Below, piece after piece: positions 8,041 to 15,872 of a DNA stretch of 64,000 nucleotides. The notes below the pieces were generated by a model. The model saw only the letters and a program-made list of their open reading frames with translations. It was not told the origin of the DNA and made no database searches. Every line of letters starts with the position of its first letter. Positions within the stretch are counted from its first letter, which is position 1. The position numbers were made by a program, and so were the translations under genes. Origin of the DNA: Fusobacteria bacterium ZRK30 (GTDB lineage Bacteria; Fusobacteriota; Fusobacteriia; Fusobacteriales; Fusobacteriaceae); assembly GCA_024628785.1 (NCBI GenBank), contig CP102405.1:930001-994000 (forward strand), given 5' to 3'.

Positions 8041-10677
8041 GTGGCTAAAAAAAATCTAGTTATAGTGGAGTCGCCGGCAAAGGCAAATACTATAAAGAAA
8101 ATATTAGGACGTAACTATGAGGTTACAGCCTCATATGGACATATAAGGGATCTTCCCAAGACAAAGATGGGGATAGATATAGAGAATGATTTTACACCCT
8201 CTTATTCGACAATAAAGGGTAAGGGAGAAATAACCAAAAACTTGAGAGCATTGGCAAAAAAATCAGATAAAATTTATCTGGCAGCCGACCCGGATAGGGA
8301 AGGGGAAGCTATAGCCTGGCATATAGCTCATATATTAAAATTAGATCCAAAGGAAAAAAACAGGATAGAATTCAATGAGATAACTAAAACTGCAATAAGA
8401 GAAGCAGTAAAAAACCCTAGAACTATAGACCAGGACAGGGTCGATGCACAACAGGCAAGAAGATTATTAGACAGGATAGTAGGGTATTCTATCAGTCCAT
8501 ACCTGTGGCAGTTAATATCTTCTAACACCAGTGCAGGAAGGGTCCAGTCGGTATCATTAAAATTAATCTGTGATTTAGAAGATGAGATAAAGGCATTTAT
8601 TCCTCAAAAATATTGGGAAGTAAGCGGAAATTTCAGTGACAATATAGATCTGAATCTCTATAAATCAGGGGATGACAGGGGAATTAAAATCTGGGATGAG
8701 GAAAAGATGGAGGAATTAAAGAAAACTCTGGAAATGCATCCTACTTTTGAAGTGACCAGCACTGAGATATCCAAGAAAACTAAGAAGCCTCCACTACCAT
8801 TAAAGACAAGTACATTACAACAATTAGCTTCATCATATTTAGGTTTTTCAGCTTCTAAAACCATGAGGGTAGCTCAGAGTTTATATGAAGGGTTGAAGAT
8901 AGATGGAACTCAAAAAGGTCTGATTACCTATATGAGAACTGACTCTACCAGAATATCAGAGGAAGCTCAAGGGCAGGCTAAGGAGTTTATTTTAGAAAAA
9001 TATGGTGAAAAGTATATAGGAAAAGAGAAGAAGAAAAAAACAGATGATAAAAAGAAAATACAGGACGCCCATGAGGCGGTAAGACCTACCTATATAGATT
9101 TAGAACCGGATAATATTGAGGAATACCTGAATTCTGACCAATACAGGTTGTATAAATTGATTTGGGAAAGGTTTATAATCTCCCAGTTGGCTCCTATGGA
9201 ATATGACCAATTTACACTGATAAGTGGATATGATAAATATCAATTCAGAGGGATAGTAAATAAGGTAACCTTTGACGGATACTATAAGGTATTCAAAGAG
9301 GAAGATGAAATAAAAACAGCTAGTTTCCCTAGTATTGAAAAGGGGGATAAGTTAAATTTAGAAAAATTAAATATAAAGGCAGACGAAACTAAACCTCCTA
9401 AAAGATTTACAGAATCTTCACTGGTAAGAAAATTAGAAGCTGATGGAATTGGAAGACCTTCTACCTATGCATCTATCATAGAAACTTTGAAGAAGAGGGA
9501 ATATGTAGAATTTATGGGGAAATCATTTGTACCTACTAAGTTAGGTTATGATGTAGAAAAGATATTGAATAAATATTTCCCAAGAATATTGGGAGTAGAA
9601 TTTACATCTAGTATGGAAGACGCTCTGGACTCAATTGAAGAAGGAGAAATAAAGTGGACCAATGTTTTAGATGACTTTTATATAGATTTTAAAAAGGCAC
9701 TGGATAACTTTGATAAAGAAGTAGAAAAAATTACCAATAGAAGGATTGAATCTGATGTACCATGTCCAGTGGATGGCTGTCCAGGGAAGATGCTCCTAAA
9801 AACAGGTAGATTTGGAAAATATTTAGAGTGTGAACACTTTGAAACCTGTAGTGGAAGGATTCCATTAAAAACAGTGGAGATCGATGAACAGGAATTAGAG
9901 GATGGGCATATCTTTATCAATGAGGTCGTACAGAAGAGAGAAAGAATTAAAAAGGGAATACCTACTGATATAGTGATCAAAGGTGTGAGATATAACCTGA
10001 AAAAAGGAAGATTTGGAGAATACCTAGAGAGTGAAGATTATGAAACAGATAATAAAAGACTGCCATTATCCAGTGCTGTTATAGGTGTTTTGAGAGATGG
10101 AAGTATAGAGATCGATGTGGAAATGATAGCTCTAAAAGAAAGATTGTTAGAGATGAATGAGTATTTTGAAGAAAAAGATACCGACATGAAAACAGAAGAT
10201 GGAACTATGATGATCTTAAAAAAGGGAAGATATGGAGAGTATTTGGAAAGTGAAAACTTTGCTACTGATGAGATCAGAATCCCGCTCCCGGCCAGTATAA
10301 AAAAGATAGTAAAGGAAGGGCAGTTAGAGGAAAAAGATGGAGTTATAATAATTAAATACCTATTGGATGAGATCAAAGCTGTAGAAGACAAACTCATAGC
10401 TGAAGCCGGGGTATGTGAAAAGTGCGGCAGTAAATTTGAGATAAAGGCAAGCAGAAGGGGGAAATTCCTGGCTTGTAGTAACTATCCAACCTGTAAAAAT
10501 ACAAGAAAAATATTAAAAGATAAGGAAACAGGGGAACTTTCGGTAGCTCCTCCTGCAAAGAAAAAAGAACCGGTAAAAAAAGCAGCGGTAAAAAAAGCAG
10601 CAGCAAAAAAAGCACCTGCAAAGAAGACGGCAGCTAAGAAGAAAACAACAACTAAAAAAGTAAAAGAAGAAAAATAA
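8041..10677 (+). CDS. topA: DNA topoisomerase I
   Basis: Type IA topoisomerase that relaxes negative supercoils. TOPRIM motifs are present (VIVESPAKANTI at the start, AADPDREGEAIAWH). The catalytic tyrosine is Y297 in LITYMRTDSTR. The C-terminal half holds Topo_C repeats (GRFGKYLE, GRFGEYLE, GRYGEYLE) with zinc-ribbon cysteines (CPVDGCPG...CEHFETC and CEKCGSKFE...CSNYPTC). The last 40 or so residues are a lysine/alanine-rich tail with repeated AKK/VKK units, resembling histone H1 tails and probably a DNA tether. GTG 8041 is the likely start: TTGGAGTG precedes it and the protein then opens with the family's N terminus. Length 878 aa. Confidence 0.97.
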   Translation: MAKKNLVIVESPAKANTIKKILGRNYEVTASYGHIRDLPKTKMGIDIENDFTPSYSTIKGKGEITKNLRALAKKSDKIYLAADPDREGEAIAWHIAHILKLDPKEKNRIEFNEITKTAIREAVKNPRTIDQDRVDAQQARRLLDRIVGYSISPYLWQLISSNTSAGRVQSVSLKLICDLEDEIKAFIPQKYWEVSGNFSDNIDLNLYKSGDDRGIKIWDEEKMEELKKTLEMHPTFEVTSTEISKKTKKPPLPLKTSTLQQLASSYLGFSASKTMRVAQSLYEGLKIDGTQKGLITYMRTDSTRISEEAQGQAKEFILEKYGEKYIGKEKKKKTDDKKKIQDAHEAVRPTYIDLEPDNIEEYLNSDQYRLYKLIWERFIISQLAPMEYDQFTLISGYDKYQFRGIVNKVTFDGYYKVFKEEDEIKTASFPSIEKGDKLNLEKLNIKADETKPPKRFTESSLVRKLEADGIGRPSTYASIIETLKKREYVEFMGKSFVPTKLGYDVEKILNKYFPRILGVEFTSSMEDALDSIEEGEIKWTNVLDDFYIDFKKALDNFDKEVEKITNRRIESDVPCPVDGCPGKMLLKTGRFGKYLECEHFETCSGRIPLKTVEIDEQELEDGHIFINEVVQKRERIKKGIPTDIVIKGVRYNLKKGRFGEYLESEDYETDNKRLPLSSAVIGVLRDGSIEIDVEMIALKERLLEMNEYFEEKDTDMKTEDGTMMILKKGRYGEYLESENFATDEIRIPLPASIKKIVKEGQLEEKDGVIIIKYLLDEIKAVEDKLIAEAGVCEKCGSKFEIKASRRGKFLACSNYPTCKNTRKILKDKETGELSVAPPAKKKEPVKKAAVKKAAAKKAPAKKTAAKKKTTTKKVKEEK

Positions 10678-10687
10678 GAAAATTGCT

Positions 10688-10720
10688 AGATCTCCCATTA
10701 TTTCAATGGGAGATCTTTTT
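10688..10720 (+). terminator. Terminator of the uvrB-topA cluster
   Basis: A perfect 12-bp stem (AGATCTCCCATT / AATGGGAGATCT) with a 5-nt loop is followed by TTTT, 11 nt after the topA stop. Confidence 0.88.
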
Positions 10721-10826
10721 GCCTTCACATAATTTTCATATTTAAGGAGTAGAGTTAAGTATAAAAGGAAATTAAATTGATAAAGGGAAAATTTATAAAT
10801 TATTCTACTAAAGGAGGTCGGGGAAG

Positions 10827-11312
10827 ATGAAAATAAAATTTATAGGGATCGTAATGATATTGGTGTTGAGTAGTTTAACCTTTGCTGGTTATGGTAATAA
10901 AGGAGCTGAAAAGGATAGTAATATAACGGTACAGGAGATGATTAAATATTCAATAGAGGATGAAATCTTTGCAAAAACAGAATATGAGAAGATAATGAAA
11001 ACTTTTAATATCGACAGACCATTTTCAAATATAAAAAGAGCAGAGGAAACTCACATGGAACTATTGCAGCCCCTTATTGAAAAATACAATGTCCGTTATG
11101 AAAAATTAGAGGAAAAGGACCTTGTAGTTCCAAAAACTTTAAAAGAAACTTTTGAAATAGGAGTGCAGGCAGAGATAGATAATATAGCCATGTACGAAAA
11201 GTTTCTAAAAGATGAAAATTTACCTGATGATGTAAGGGAAGTGTTTACCTATCTCAGAGATGGATCAAAGAACCATCTGAGAGCATTTGAAAGACAGTTG
11301 AGTAAATACTAA
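10827..11312 (+). CDS. Exported ferritin-like protein (DUF2202 type)
   Basis: A 161-aa protein with a cleavable signal peptide (MKIKFIGIVMILVLSSLTFA) and a four-helix ferritin-like fold. It has regularly spaced Glu/His metal-ligand candidates: SIEDEIFAKTEYE, RAEETHMELL, EAEIDN-like QAEIDNIAMYEKF and KNHLRAFERQL. This matches the DUF2202 group, whose members are usually periplasmic and of undemonstrated function; rubrerythrin-like peroxide or iron handling is a guess from the fold. AAAGGAGGT precedes the ATG. It is a single gene between two terminators. Confidence 0.7.
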   Translation: MKIKFIGIVMILVLSSLTFAGYGNKGAEKDSNITVQEMIKYSIEDEIFAKTEYEKIMKTFNIDRPFSNIKRAEETHMELLQPLIEKYNVRYEKLEEKDLVVPKTLKETFEIGVQAEIDNIAMYEKFLKDENLPDDVREVFTYLRDGSKNHLRAFERQLSKY

Positions 11313-11398
11313 CTGATTACGAATATTAGGGAATTCCTGTATTAAAAAAAATTCTAAATGTGAAATTAGAGAAAACCAGGTGGAATTTAATAAGTTCA

Positions 11399-11438
11399 AA
11401 AGCTTATGCTTTCGTTAGAAGGTATAGGCTTTTTTTAA
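11399..11438 (+). terminator. Terminator after the ferritin-like gene
   Basis: AAGCTTATGC pairs with GTATAGGCTT (two G-T wobbles) across an 18-nt loop and is followed by T7. Confidence 0.6.
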
Positions 11439-11540
11439 CAAAGAGGAAATGAGTAATGTTTTTAAAAGGAAATTTAATAGAGTTAAATAATAACATTAAT
11501 GTATATTATTTTATTTGGTAACGAAGAAGGGAGGTTTAAT

Positions 11541-11756
11541 ATGGTTCGATTTATTGATTTTCACGGAGAAATAAAAAGTTTTTATGGAGAACACTATCAT
11601 ACTTTTGAAGAAGTAGAAGTAATAGGCTTAGAAGAAAAAGTATATATGTTAAAAGTTGGAGAAGTAATTCATTACATTAGGAAAGACGTTTATGAAAAAT
11701 TACAAAGGATAAAAGCTTATAAAGAAAGTGAGGGAGAATCATGTGAACAGTTATAG
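11541..11756 (+). CDS. Small unknown protein
   Basis: A 71-aa acidic and aromatic protein (FIDFHGEIKSFYGEHYHTF..., EVIHYIRKDVYEKL) with no signal peptide or recognised domain. The ATG at 11541 has a good ribosome binding site (GGGAGGT, 8 nt upstream); upstream in-frame sequence to 11499 has none. It stands alone between two terminators, is in-frame with good codon use, and is probably real. Function unknown. Confidence 0.6.
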   Translation: MVRFIDFHGEIKSFYGEHYHTFEEVEVIGLEEKVYMLKVGEVIHYIRKDVYEKLQRIKAYKESEGESCEQL

Positions 11757-11775
11757 ATAAATTTTAATAAAAAAA

Positions 11776-11815
11776 AGAGATGTATTCCCACAACAGTGGA
11801 AATATATCTCTTTTT
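11776..11815. terminator. Bidirectional terminator between convergent genes
   Basis: AGAGATGTATTCCCAC and GTGGAAATATATCTCT form a long, slightly mismatched stem with loop AACA. A-run and T-run flanks let it serve both the small + strand gene and rpsI on the minus strand. Confidence 0.8.
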
Positions 11816-11824
11816 GAAATAACC

Positions 11825-12214
11825 TTATCTCTTTGAGAATTGAGGTGATTTTCTTGCTTTTTTCTTTCCGAATTTCTTTCTTTCAACCATTCTTGAGTCT
11901 CTAGTTAAGAATCCAGCTTCTCTTAAAGCACCTTTTAAAGTTTCATCAGCCATTAATAATGCTCTAGCAACACCATGTCTGATAGCTCCTGCTTGACCAG
12001 TAGTTCCTCCACCGTTTACGTTTACTTTAACTCCAAATTTCTCAGCAGTTTCAGTTAAAACTAAAGGTTGGTTTACGATATCTCCTAAGATTCCTCTTCC
12101 GAAATACTCGCTCATTTCTTTTCCATTTATAGTAACACCTGTTTCACCAGGCACTAAGATTACTCTTGCTACTGAAGTTTTTCTTCTTCCAGTTCCTCTA
12201 AATTGTACAGCCAT
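11825..12214 (-). CDS. rpsI: 30S ribosomal protein S9
   Basis: S9 of the small-subunit head, whose C-terminal tail reaches the P-site tRNA. The 129-aa protein starts [18 protein letters not shown] and contains [19 protein letters not shown] and the basic ending [18 protein letters not shown], all typical. It is second in the rplM-rpsI pair, 21 nt downstream, with an AGGAGG ribosome binding site in the gap. Confidence 0.98.
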   Translation of the reverse strand: MAVQFRGTGRRKTSVARVILVPGETGVTINGKEMSEYFGRGILGDIVNQPLVLTETAEKFGVKVNVNGGGTTGQAGAIRHGVARALLMADETLKGALREAGFLTRDSRMVERKKFGKKKARKSPQFSKR

Positions 12215-12235
12215 TTTAAATTTACCTCCTATTTA

Positions 12236-12673
12236 TTATAATGATTTAGTTTCAGGGTTTTGAGCAGCATGCTCATGTTCAGATCCAACAAATACTCTTA
12301 ATCTAGTTAATTGTTGTGCACCTAATCTGTTCTTAGGTAACATTCTCTTAACTGCTAAAAATAAAGCTTCTGCAGGGTTCTTCGCTAAAACTTCTTCTAA
12401 TCTTCTCTCTCTTAATCCACCTGGGAATCCTGAGTGATTGTAATAAATTTTGTCAGTTAATTTTTTTCCTGTAACTGCGATTTTTTCCATGTTAGTGATT
12501 ACTACGTAATCTCCACCATCGATATGAGGAGTGTAAGTTACCTTATCTTTTCCCATTAATTTCTTTGCGATTTCTGCAGCTAGTCTACCTAATACTACAC
12601 CATCAGCGTCATAATGTAACCATTCTCTAACTACATCTTCTTTTCTTAACATAAAACTATATTTGTTTTTCAC
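12236..12673 (-). CDS. rplM: 50S ribosomal protein L13
   Basis: L13 is an early-assembly protein of the large subunit. The 145-aa sequence has DADGVVLGRLAAEIAKKLMG, KVTYTPHIDGGDYVVITN and LAVKRMLPKNRLGAQQLTRL, as expected. The start is GTG at 12673, with AGGAGG 8 nt upstream; the internal ATG at residue 8 lacks a ribosome binding site. It is transcribed with rpsI from the strong promoter at 12752-12780. Confidence 0.98.
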   Translation of the reverse strand: MKNKYSFMLRKEDVVREWLHYDADGVVLGRLAAEIAKKLMGKDKVTYTPHIDGGDYVVITNMEKIAVTGKKLTDKIYYNHSGFPGGLRERRLEEVLAKNPAEALFLAVKRMLPKNRLGAQQLTRLRVFVGSEHEHAAQNPETKSL

Positions 12674-13053
12674 GTTTTGTTCCTCCTTGAAATAAATGTT
12701 ATAAAATACTATTTATAACGGCTCCTCGTGGGAAAGGGCTTTATCTTTGATATTATATAACAGTTAGCTCATTGTGTCAATGATTTTTTGTTGACAAATG
12801 GTATTATTCGGGAGGAAGAATTTAATTTTTTTAAAAAATGAGATTAATTGATCTTATCTGTTATTTTTATAAAGTAAAAGAGTTAGAGATAAGGCTTTAA
12901 TTTTTAAATATTGAAAGGGTTCAATGAAGAGATTTTTTTACTTTGATATGTTAAAACTTTTATTCCGAAAAAAGTGAAAAAAATACAGAATTGAAAGTGA
13001 AGGGAGATGAAAGTATAATTTTAGTATATTTGAGTTTTAAGGGGGAAGGTTTT
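12674..13053. other. 380-nt gene-free region between rplM and malX
   Basis: The left part is the rplM promoter and its transcribed leader of about 70 nt. The leader contains a GC-rich patch (AAAGCCCTTTCCCACGAGG on the minus strand) and a GTTATAAA...TTTTATAAC dyad that could fold and serve L13 autoregulation; this is a guess. The right part is the malX upstream region, with a dyad TTGAA-N4-TTCAA at 12911-12924 and a CTTATCT...AGATAAG pair. I see no convincing coding sequence. Confidence 0.5.
12752..12780 (-). promoter_or_regulatory. Sigma-70-type promoter of rplM-rpsI
   Basis: Reading the minus strand, TTGACA (12780-12775) and TATAAT (12757-12752) are separated by exactly 17 nt. This is a consensus housekeeping promoter, about 80 nt before the rplM start. 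Confidence 0.9.
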
Positions 13054-14622
13054 ATGAGTACAGGTACAATTAAAATGAAGAGTGCAAAAAAATCAAATGG
13101 TGTCAGTGGATGGGAATTTTTTCAGAACTTAGGAAAAACTTTTATGTTACCGGTGGCATTGCTGGCAGCTATGGGGATCTTGCTGGGATTAGGAGCAGCA
13201 TTTACAGGGGCTACAACTATTGAAATGTTTCCCTTCCTGGGAATACCGGCATTACAATTTATATTTAATTTTATGATAAAGATCAGTTTGGTTGCATTTA
13301 TATTTTTACCATTGATGTTTGCCGTTTCCATACCTCTGGGTTTAGCCAGGGAAAATAAGGAGATAGCAGCATTTGCAGGATTAGTAGGATATATATCGCT
13401 GCAGCTGGGAACAAATTTTTATCTGACATCTAGAGGGATATTGGAGTCTACCGATACAAGGATGATAATGGGAATAGAGAGTATAGATACAGGGGCACTG
13501 GGTGGACTCATATGTGGTATCTTGGTTTATATGATCCATTCAAAATATCAAAATATTGAACTTCCAGATGCCTTTTCTTTCTTTGGGGGGACAAGATTTG
13601 TAGCCATAGCTACCGTACTTATCATGTCGATAGTAGGAATTTTGGTGCCTATTATCTGGCCATTCTTTGAGACAGGAATATTAGCAGTTGGAAGGGGGAT
13701 TCAAAAAGCAGGAATCTTTGGGCTGTTTTTGTTTGGAGCAGGGGAAAGATTGTTATTACCATTTGGGTTACACCATATATTAGTGGCAACAATAAGGTTT
13801 ACCGAAGCTGGGGGACAGATTGTGACTGCTGGCGGGGAAACTATATCAGGTGCACTAAATATATTTTATCATCAATTTACTCAGGGACCAGAATTTGTAT
13901 CTCCTGAATATACTAGATTTTTATCACAAGGGAAGATGCCGTCATTTATATTTGGATTGACAGGAGCAGCTTTTGCTATGTACAAATCATCTTTTTTAAA
14001 AAACAGAACCAAGGTAAAAGGATTACTTATATCGGCAGTTGTAGCAGCAGCAGTAGGAGGGATCACAGAACCTATTGAATTTATATTTTTATTTATAGCA
14101 CCGGTTCTTTATCTTTTTCATACTGTTATGACAGGACTTGGATTTATGGTGATGGGGATCTTAGGTGTGGTTATCGGAAATACAGATGGGAACATAATAG
14201 ACTTTTTCGTATTCGGAGTATTACAGGGATTATGGACTAAATGGTATTTAGTACTGCCGGTAGGAGTTATATGGTTTGGATTATACTATGTAGTATTCAA
14301 ATGGTATATAGAAAAATACAACATATTGACCCCAGGAAGGGATGACTCTGAAGAAGCTGTAAGTGCTATGGACAGCGGGAATATGGCAGGATATAATGCC
14401 AAAATAATGTTGGAAGCAATAGGCGGAAAAGAAAATATAGTGAGTTTAGATAATTGTATAACAAGATTGAGACTTGTGTTAAAAGATGCATCTATTATCG
14501 ATGTGGAAGCTATAAAAAAAGCCGGTGCTGTAAATGTGGTAAAACTAAACGACACAAATGTTCAAATAATAGTTGGGACAAAAGTACAGGTATTAAAAAA
14601 ACAGATGCAAAAACTTATTTAG
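13054..14622 (+). CDS. malX: PTS glucose/maltose-family permease EIICB (MalX-like)
   Basis: Membrane EIIC plus EIIB of a phosphotransferase system of the Glc superfamily. About ten hydrophobic segments fill residues 15-420, including GRGIQKAGIFGLFLFGAGERLLLPFGLHH (split across two segments) and GGITEPIEFIFLFIAPVLY, the EIIC substrate motif. The C-terminal EIIB has its phospho-cysteine at C468 (SLDNCITRLRLVLKD). No EIIA is fused, so it needs a separate EIIA-Glc. The ATG at 13054 follows GGGGGAAGG. The next gene is malY, the same pairing as Escherichia coli malX-malY. The substrate is a guess: glucose, maltose or another glucoside. Confidence 0.85.
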   Translation: MSTGTIKMKSAKKSNGVSGWEFFQNLGKTFMLPVALLAAMGILLGLGAAFTGATTIEMFPFLGIPALQFIFNFMIKISLVAFIFLPLMFAVSIPLGLARENKEIAAFAGLVGYISLQLGTNFYLTSRGILESTDTRMIMGIESIDTGALGGLICGILVYMIHSKYQNIELPDAFSFFGGTRFVAIATVLIMSIVGILVPIIWPFFETGILAVGRGIQKAGIFGLFLFGAGERLLLPFGLHHILVATIRFTEAGGQIVTAGGETISGALNIFYHQFTQGPEFVSPEYTRFLSQGKMPSFIFGLTGAAFAMYKSSFLKNRTKVKGLLISAVVAAAVGGITEPIEFIFLFIAPVLYLFHTVMTGLGFMVMGILGVVIGNTDGNIIDFFVFGVLQGLWTKWYLVLPVGVIWFGLYYVVFKWYIEKYNILTPGRDDSEEAVSAMDSGNMAGYNAKIMLEAIGGKENIVSLDNCITRLRLVLKDASIIDVEAIKKAGAVNVVKLNDTNVQIIVGTKVQVLKKQMQKLI

Positions 14623-14675
14623 ATAAAAAGTATTTTAGGGGGCTGTCAGACTGCCTCCTATTCTTGGAGGAAAAG

Positions 14676-15824
14676 ATGAATTTTGATAATGTAATTGATA
14701 GAAGAGGAACCTATTGTACCCAATGGGATTATATAGAGGATAGATTTGGAGAAGGGACGAAAAATTTAACGCCATTTACAATTTCAGATATGGATTTTCG
14801 TTCTCCTAAAGAGATAGTTGAAAAAATAGTTTCCAGAGCAGAACATGGTGTTTTTGGATATTCTCGTTGGAATCACGCAGACTATAAGGGAGCGATAAAA
14901 AACTGGTTTTTAAAAAGGTGTGACACGGTAATAAAAGAGGAATGGATCTCCTATTCACCATCGGTACTTTATTCTATTACATTACTTTTAGAAAAAATAT
15001 TAGAAAATGGGGGTAAAGTAATGACTCATACCCCAAAATATGATGGATTTACAAAATTACTAAAACCATATGATTTTTTTGAAATCCAATTGACAGAAGA
15101 TGAGGAAGGAAAATATTACACAGATTTTATAAAGATAGAGGAGGGCTTTAAGAAGGGAGTTAAGGTTTTTTTACTTTGCAGTCCCCAAAATCCAACGGGG
15201 AAGGTATGGAGTATAGAGGAACTGACAACCTTAATAAATTTATGCATCAAATATGATGTATATTTGATTTCAGATGAGATCCATATGGATGTTGTAAGAA
15301 AAAAGCATACTCCGGTTTTGAAGTTAGATACTCTGAGGTCGATCATTGTTTCATCGCCTTCCAAGACTTTTAATACTCCTACCCTTGGGGGATCGTATGT
15401 TATAATTCCTCAAAAAAATATCAGAGAAAAATTTATTGATCATATAAAAAATATAGACGGAGTATCCACAGCAGCAATATTTGGAGTTTTATCAACTATT
15501 TCTGCTTACAATCAGTGCGATTACTGGGTGGATGAATTAAACAGGTATATTGATGAAAGTTTTAAACTGGTAAAGAGGGAGTTGGACGGGTATATGGGAT
15601 TAAAAGTAAATATACCAGAGGCAACCTACCTTATGTGGATAGACTTTAAAGGAACAGGATTAAAAGCTGAGGAATTTCAAGAGCGTCTGATAAAAAAAGG
15701 TAAAGTTGCTATAATGTCGGGAGATCTTTATGGGGATCCCTATAAGATACGTTTAAATGTTGGATGTTCCAGAGCAAAACTAAAAAAAGGGATAGATGGG
15801 ATAAAACTGGCATTAAATAAATAG
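14676..15824 (+). CDS. malY: MalY/PatB-type PLP-dependent C-S lyase
   Basis: A fold-type I aminotransferase-like enzyme of the MalY/PatB branch, which has cystathionine beta-lyase activity and in E. coli represses the mal regulon. Motifs: RRGTYCTQWDYIE and DMDFRSPKEI at the start, SPSVLYSI, CSPQNPTGKVW, ISDEIHMDV, and the PLP lysine K230 in SSPSKTFNTP. The ATG at 14676 follows TTGGAGGAAAAG; upstream in-frame sequence overlaps malX in another frame and is not coding. Length 382 aa. Being paired with malX suggests either sugar-linked regulation or use of cystathionine/cysteine; the sequence does not decide. Confidence 0.88.
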   Translation: MNFDNVIDRRGTYCTQWDYIEDRFGEGTKNLTPFTISDMDFRSPKEIVEKIVSRAEHGVFGYSRWNHADYKGAIKNWFLKRCDTVIKEEWISYSPSVLYSITLLLEKILENGGKVMTHTPKYDGFTKLLKPYDFFEIQLTEDEEGKYYTDFIKIEEGFKKGVKVFLLCSPQNPTGKVWSIEELTTLINLCIKYDVYLISDEIHMDVVRKKHTPVLKLDTLRSIIVSSPSKTFNTPTLGGSYVIIPQKNIREKFIDHIKNIDGVSTAAIFGVLSTISAYNQCDYWVDELNRYIDESFKLVKRELDGYMGLKVNIPEATYLMWIDFKGTGLKAEEFQERLIKKGKVAIMSGDLYGDPYKIRLNVGCSRAKLKKGIDGIKLALNK

Positions 15825-15872
15825 GTAAAATCTATCATCATATTATATAATTTATATAGGCAGGTGATGACG

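Noticed and set aside
12991-13053. Upstream extension of malX from TTG 12991
   Set aside because: No ribosome binding site before it, and GGGGGAAGG fits ATG 13054, which gives the normal EIIC N terminus.
14454-14675. Upstream extension of malY into malX
   Set aside because: The sequence is malX's C terminus read in another frame, with basic low-complexity residues; ATG 14676 has a clear ribosome binding site.
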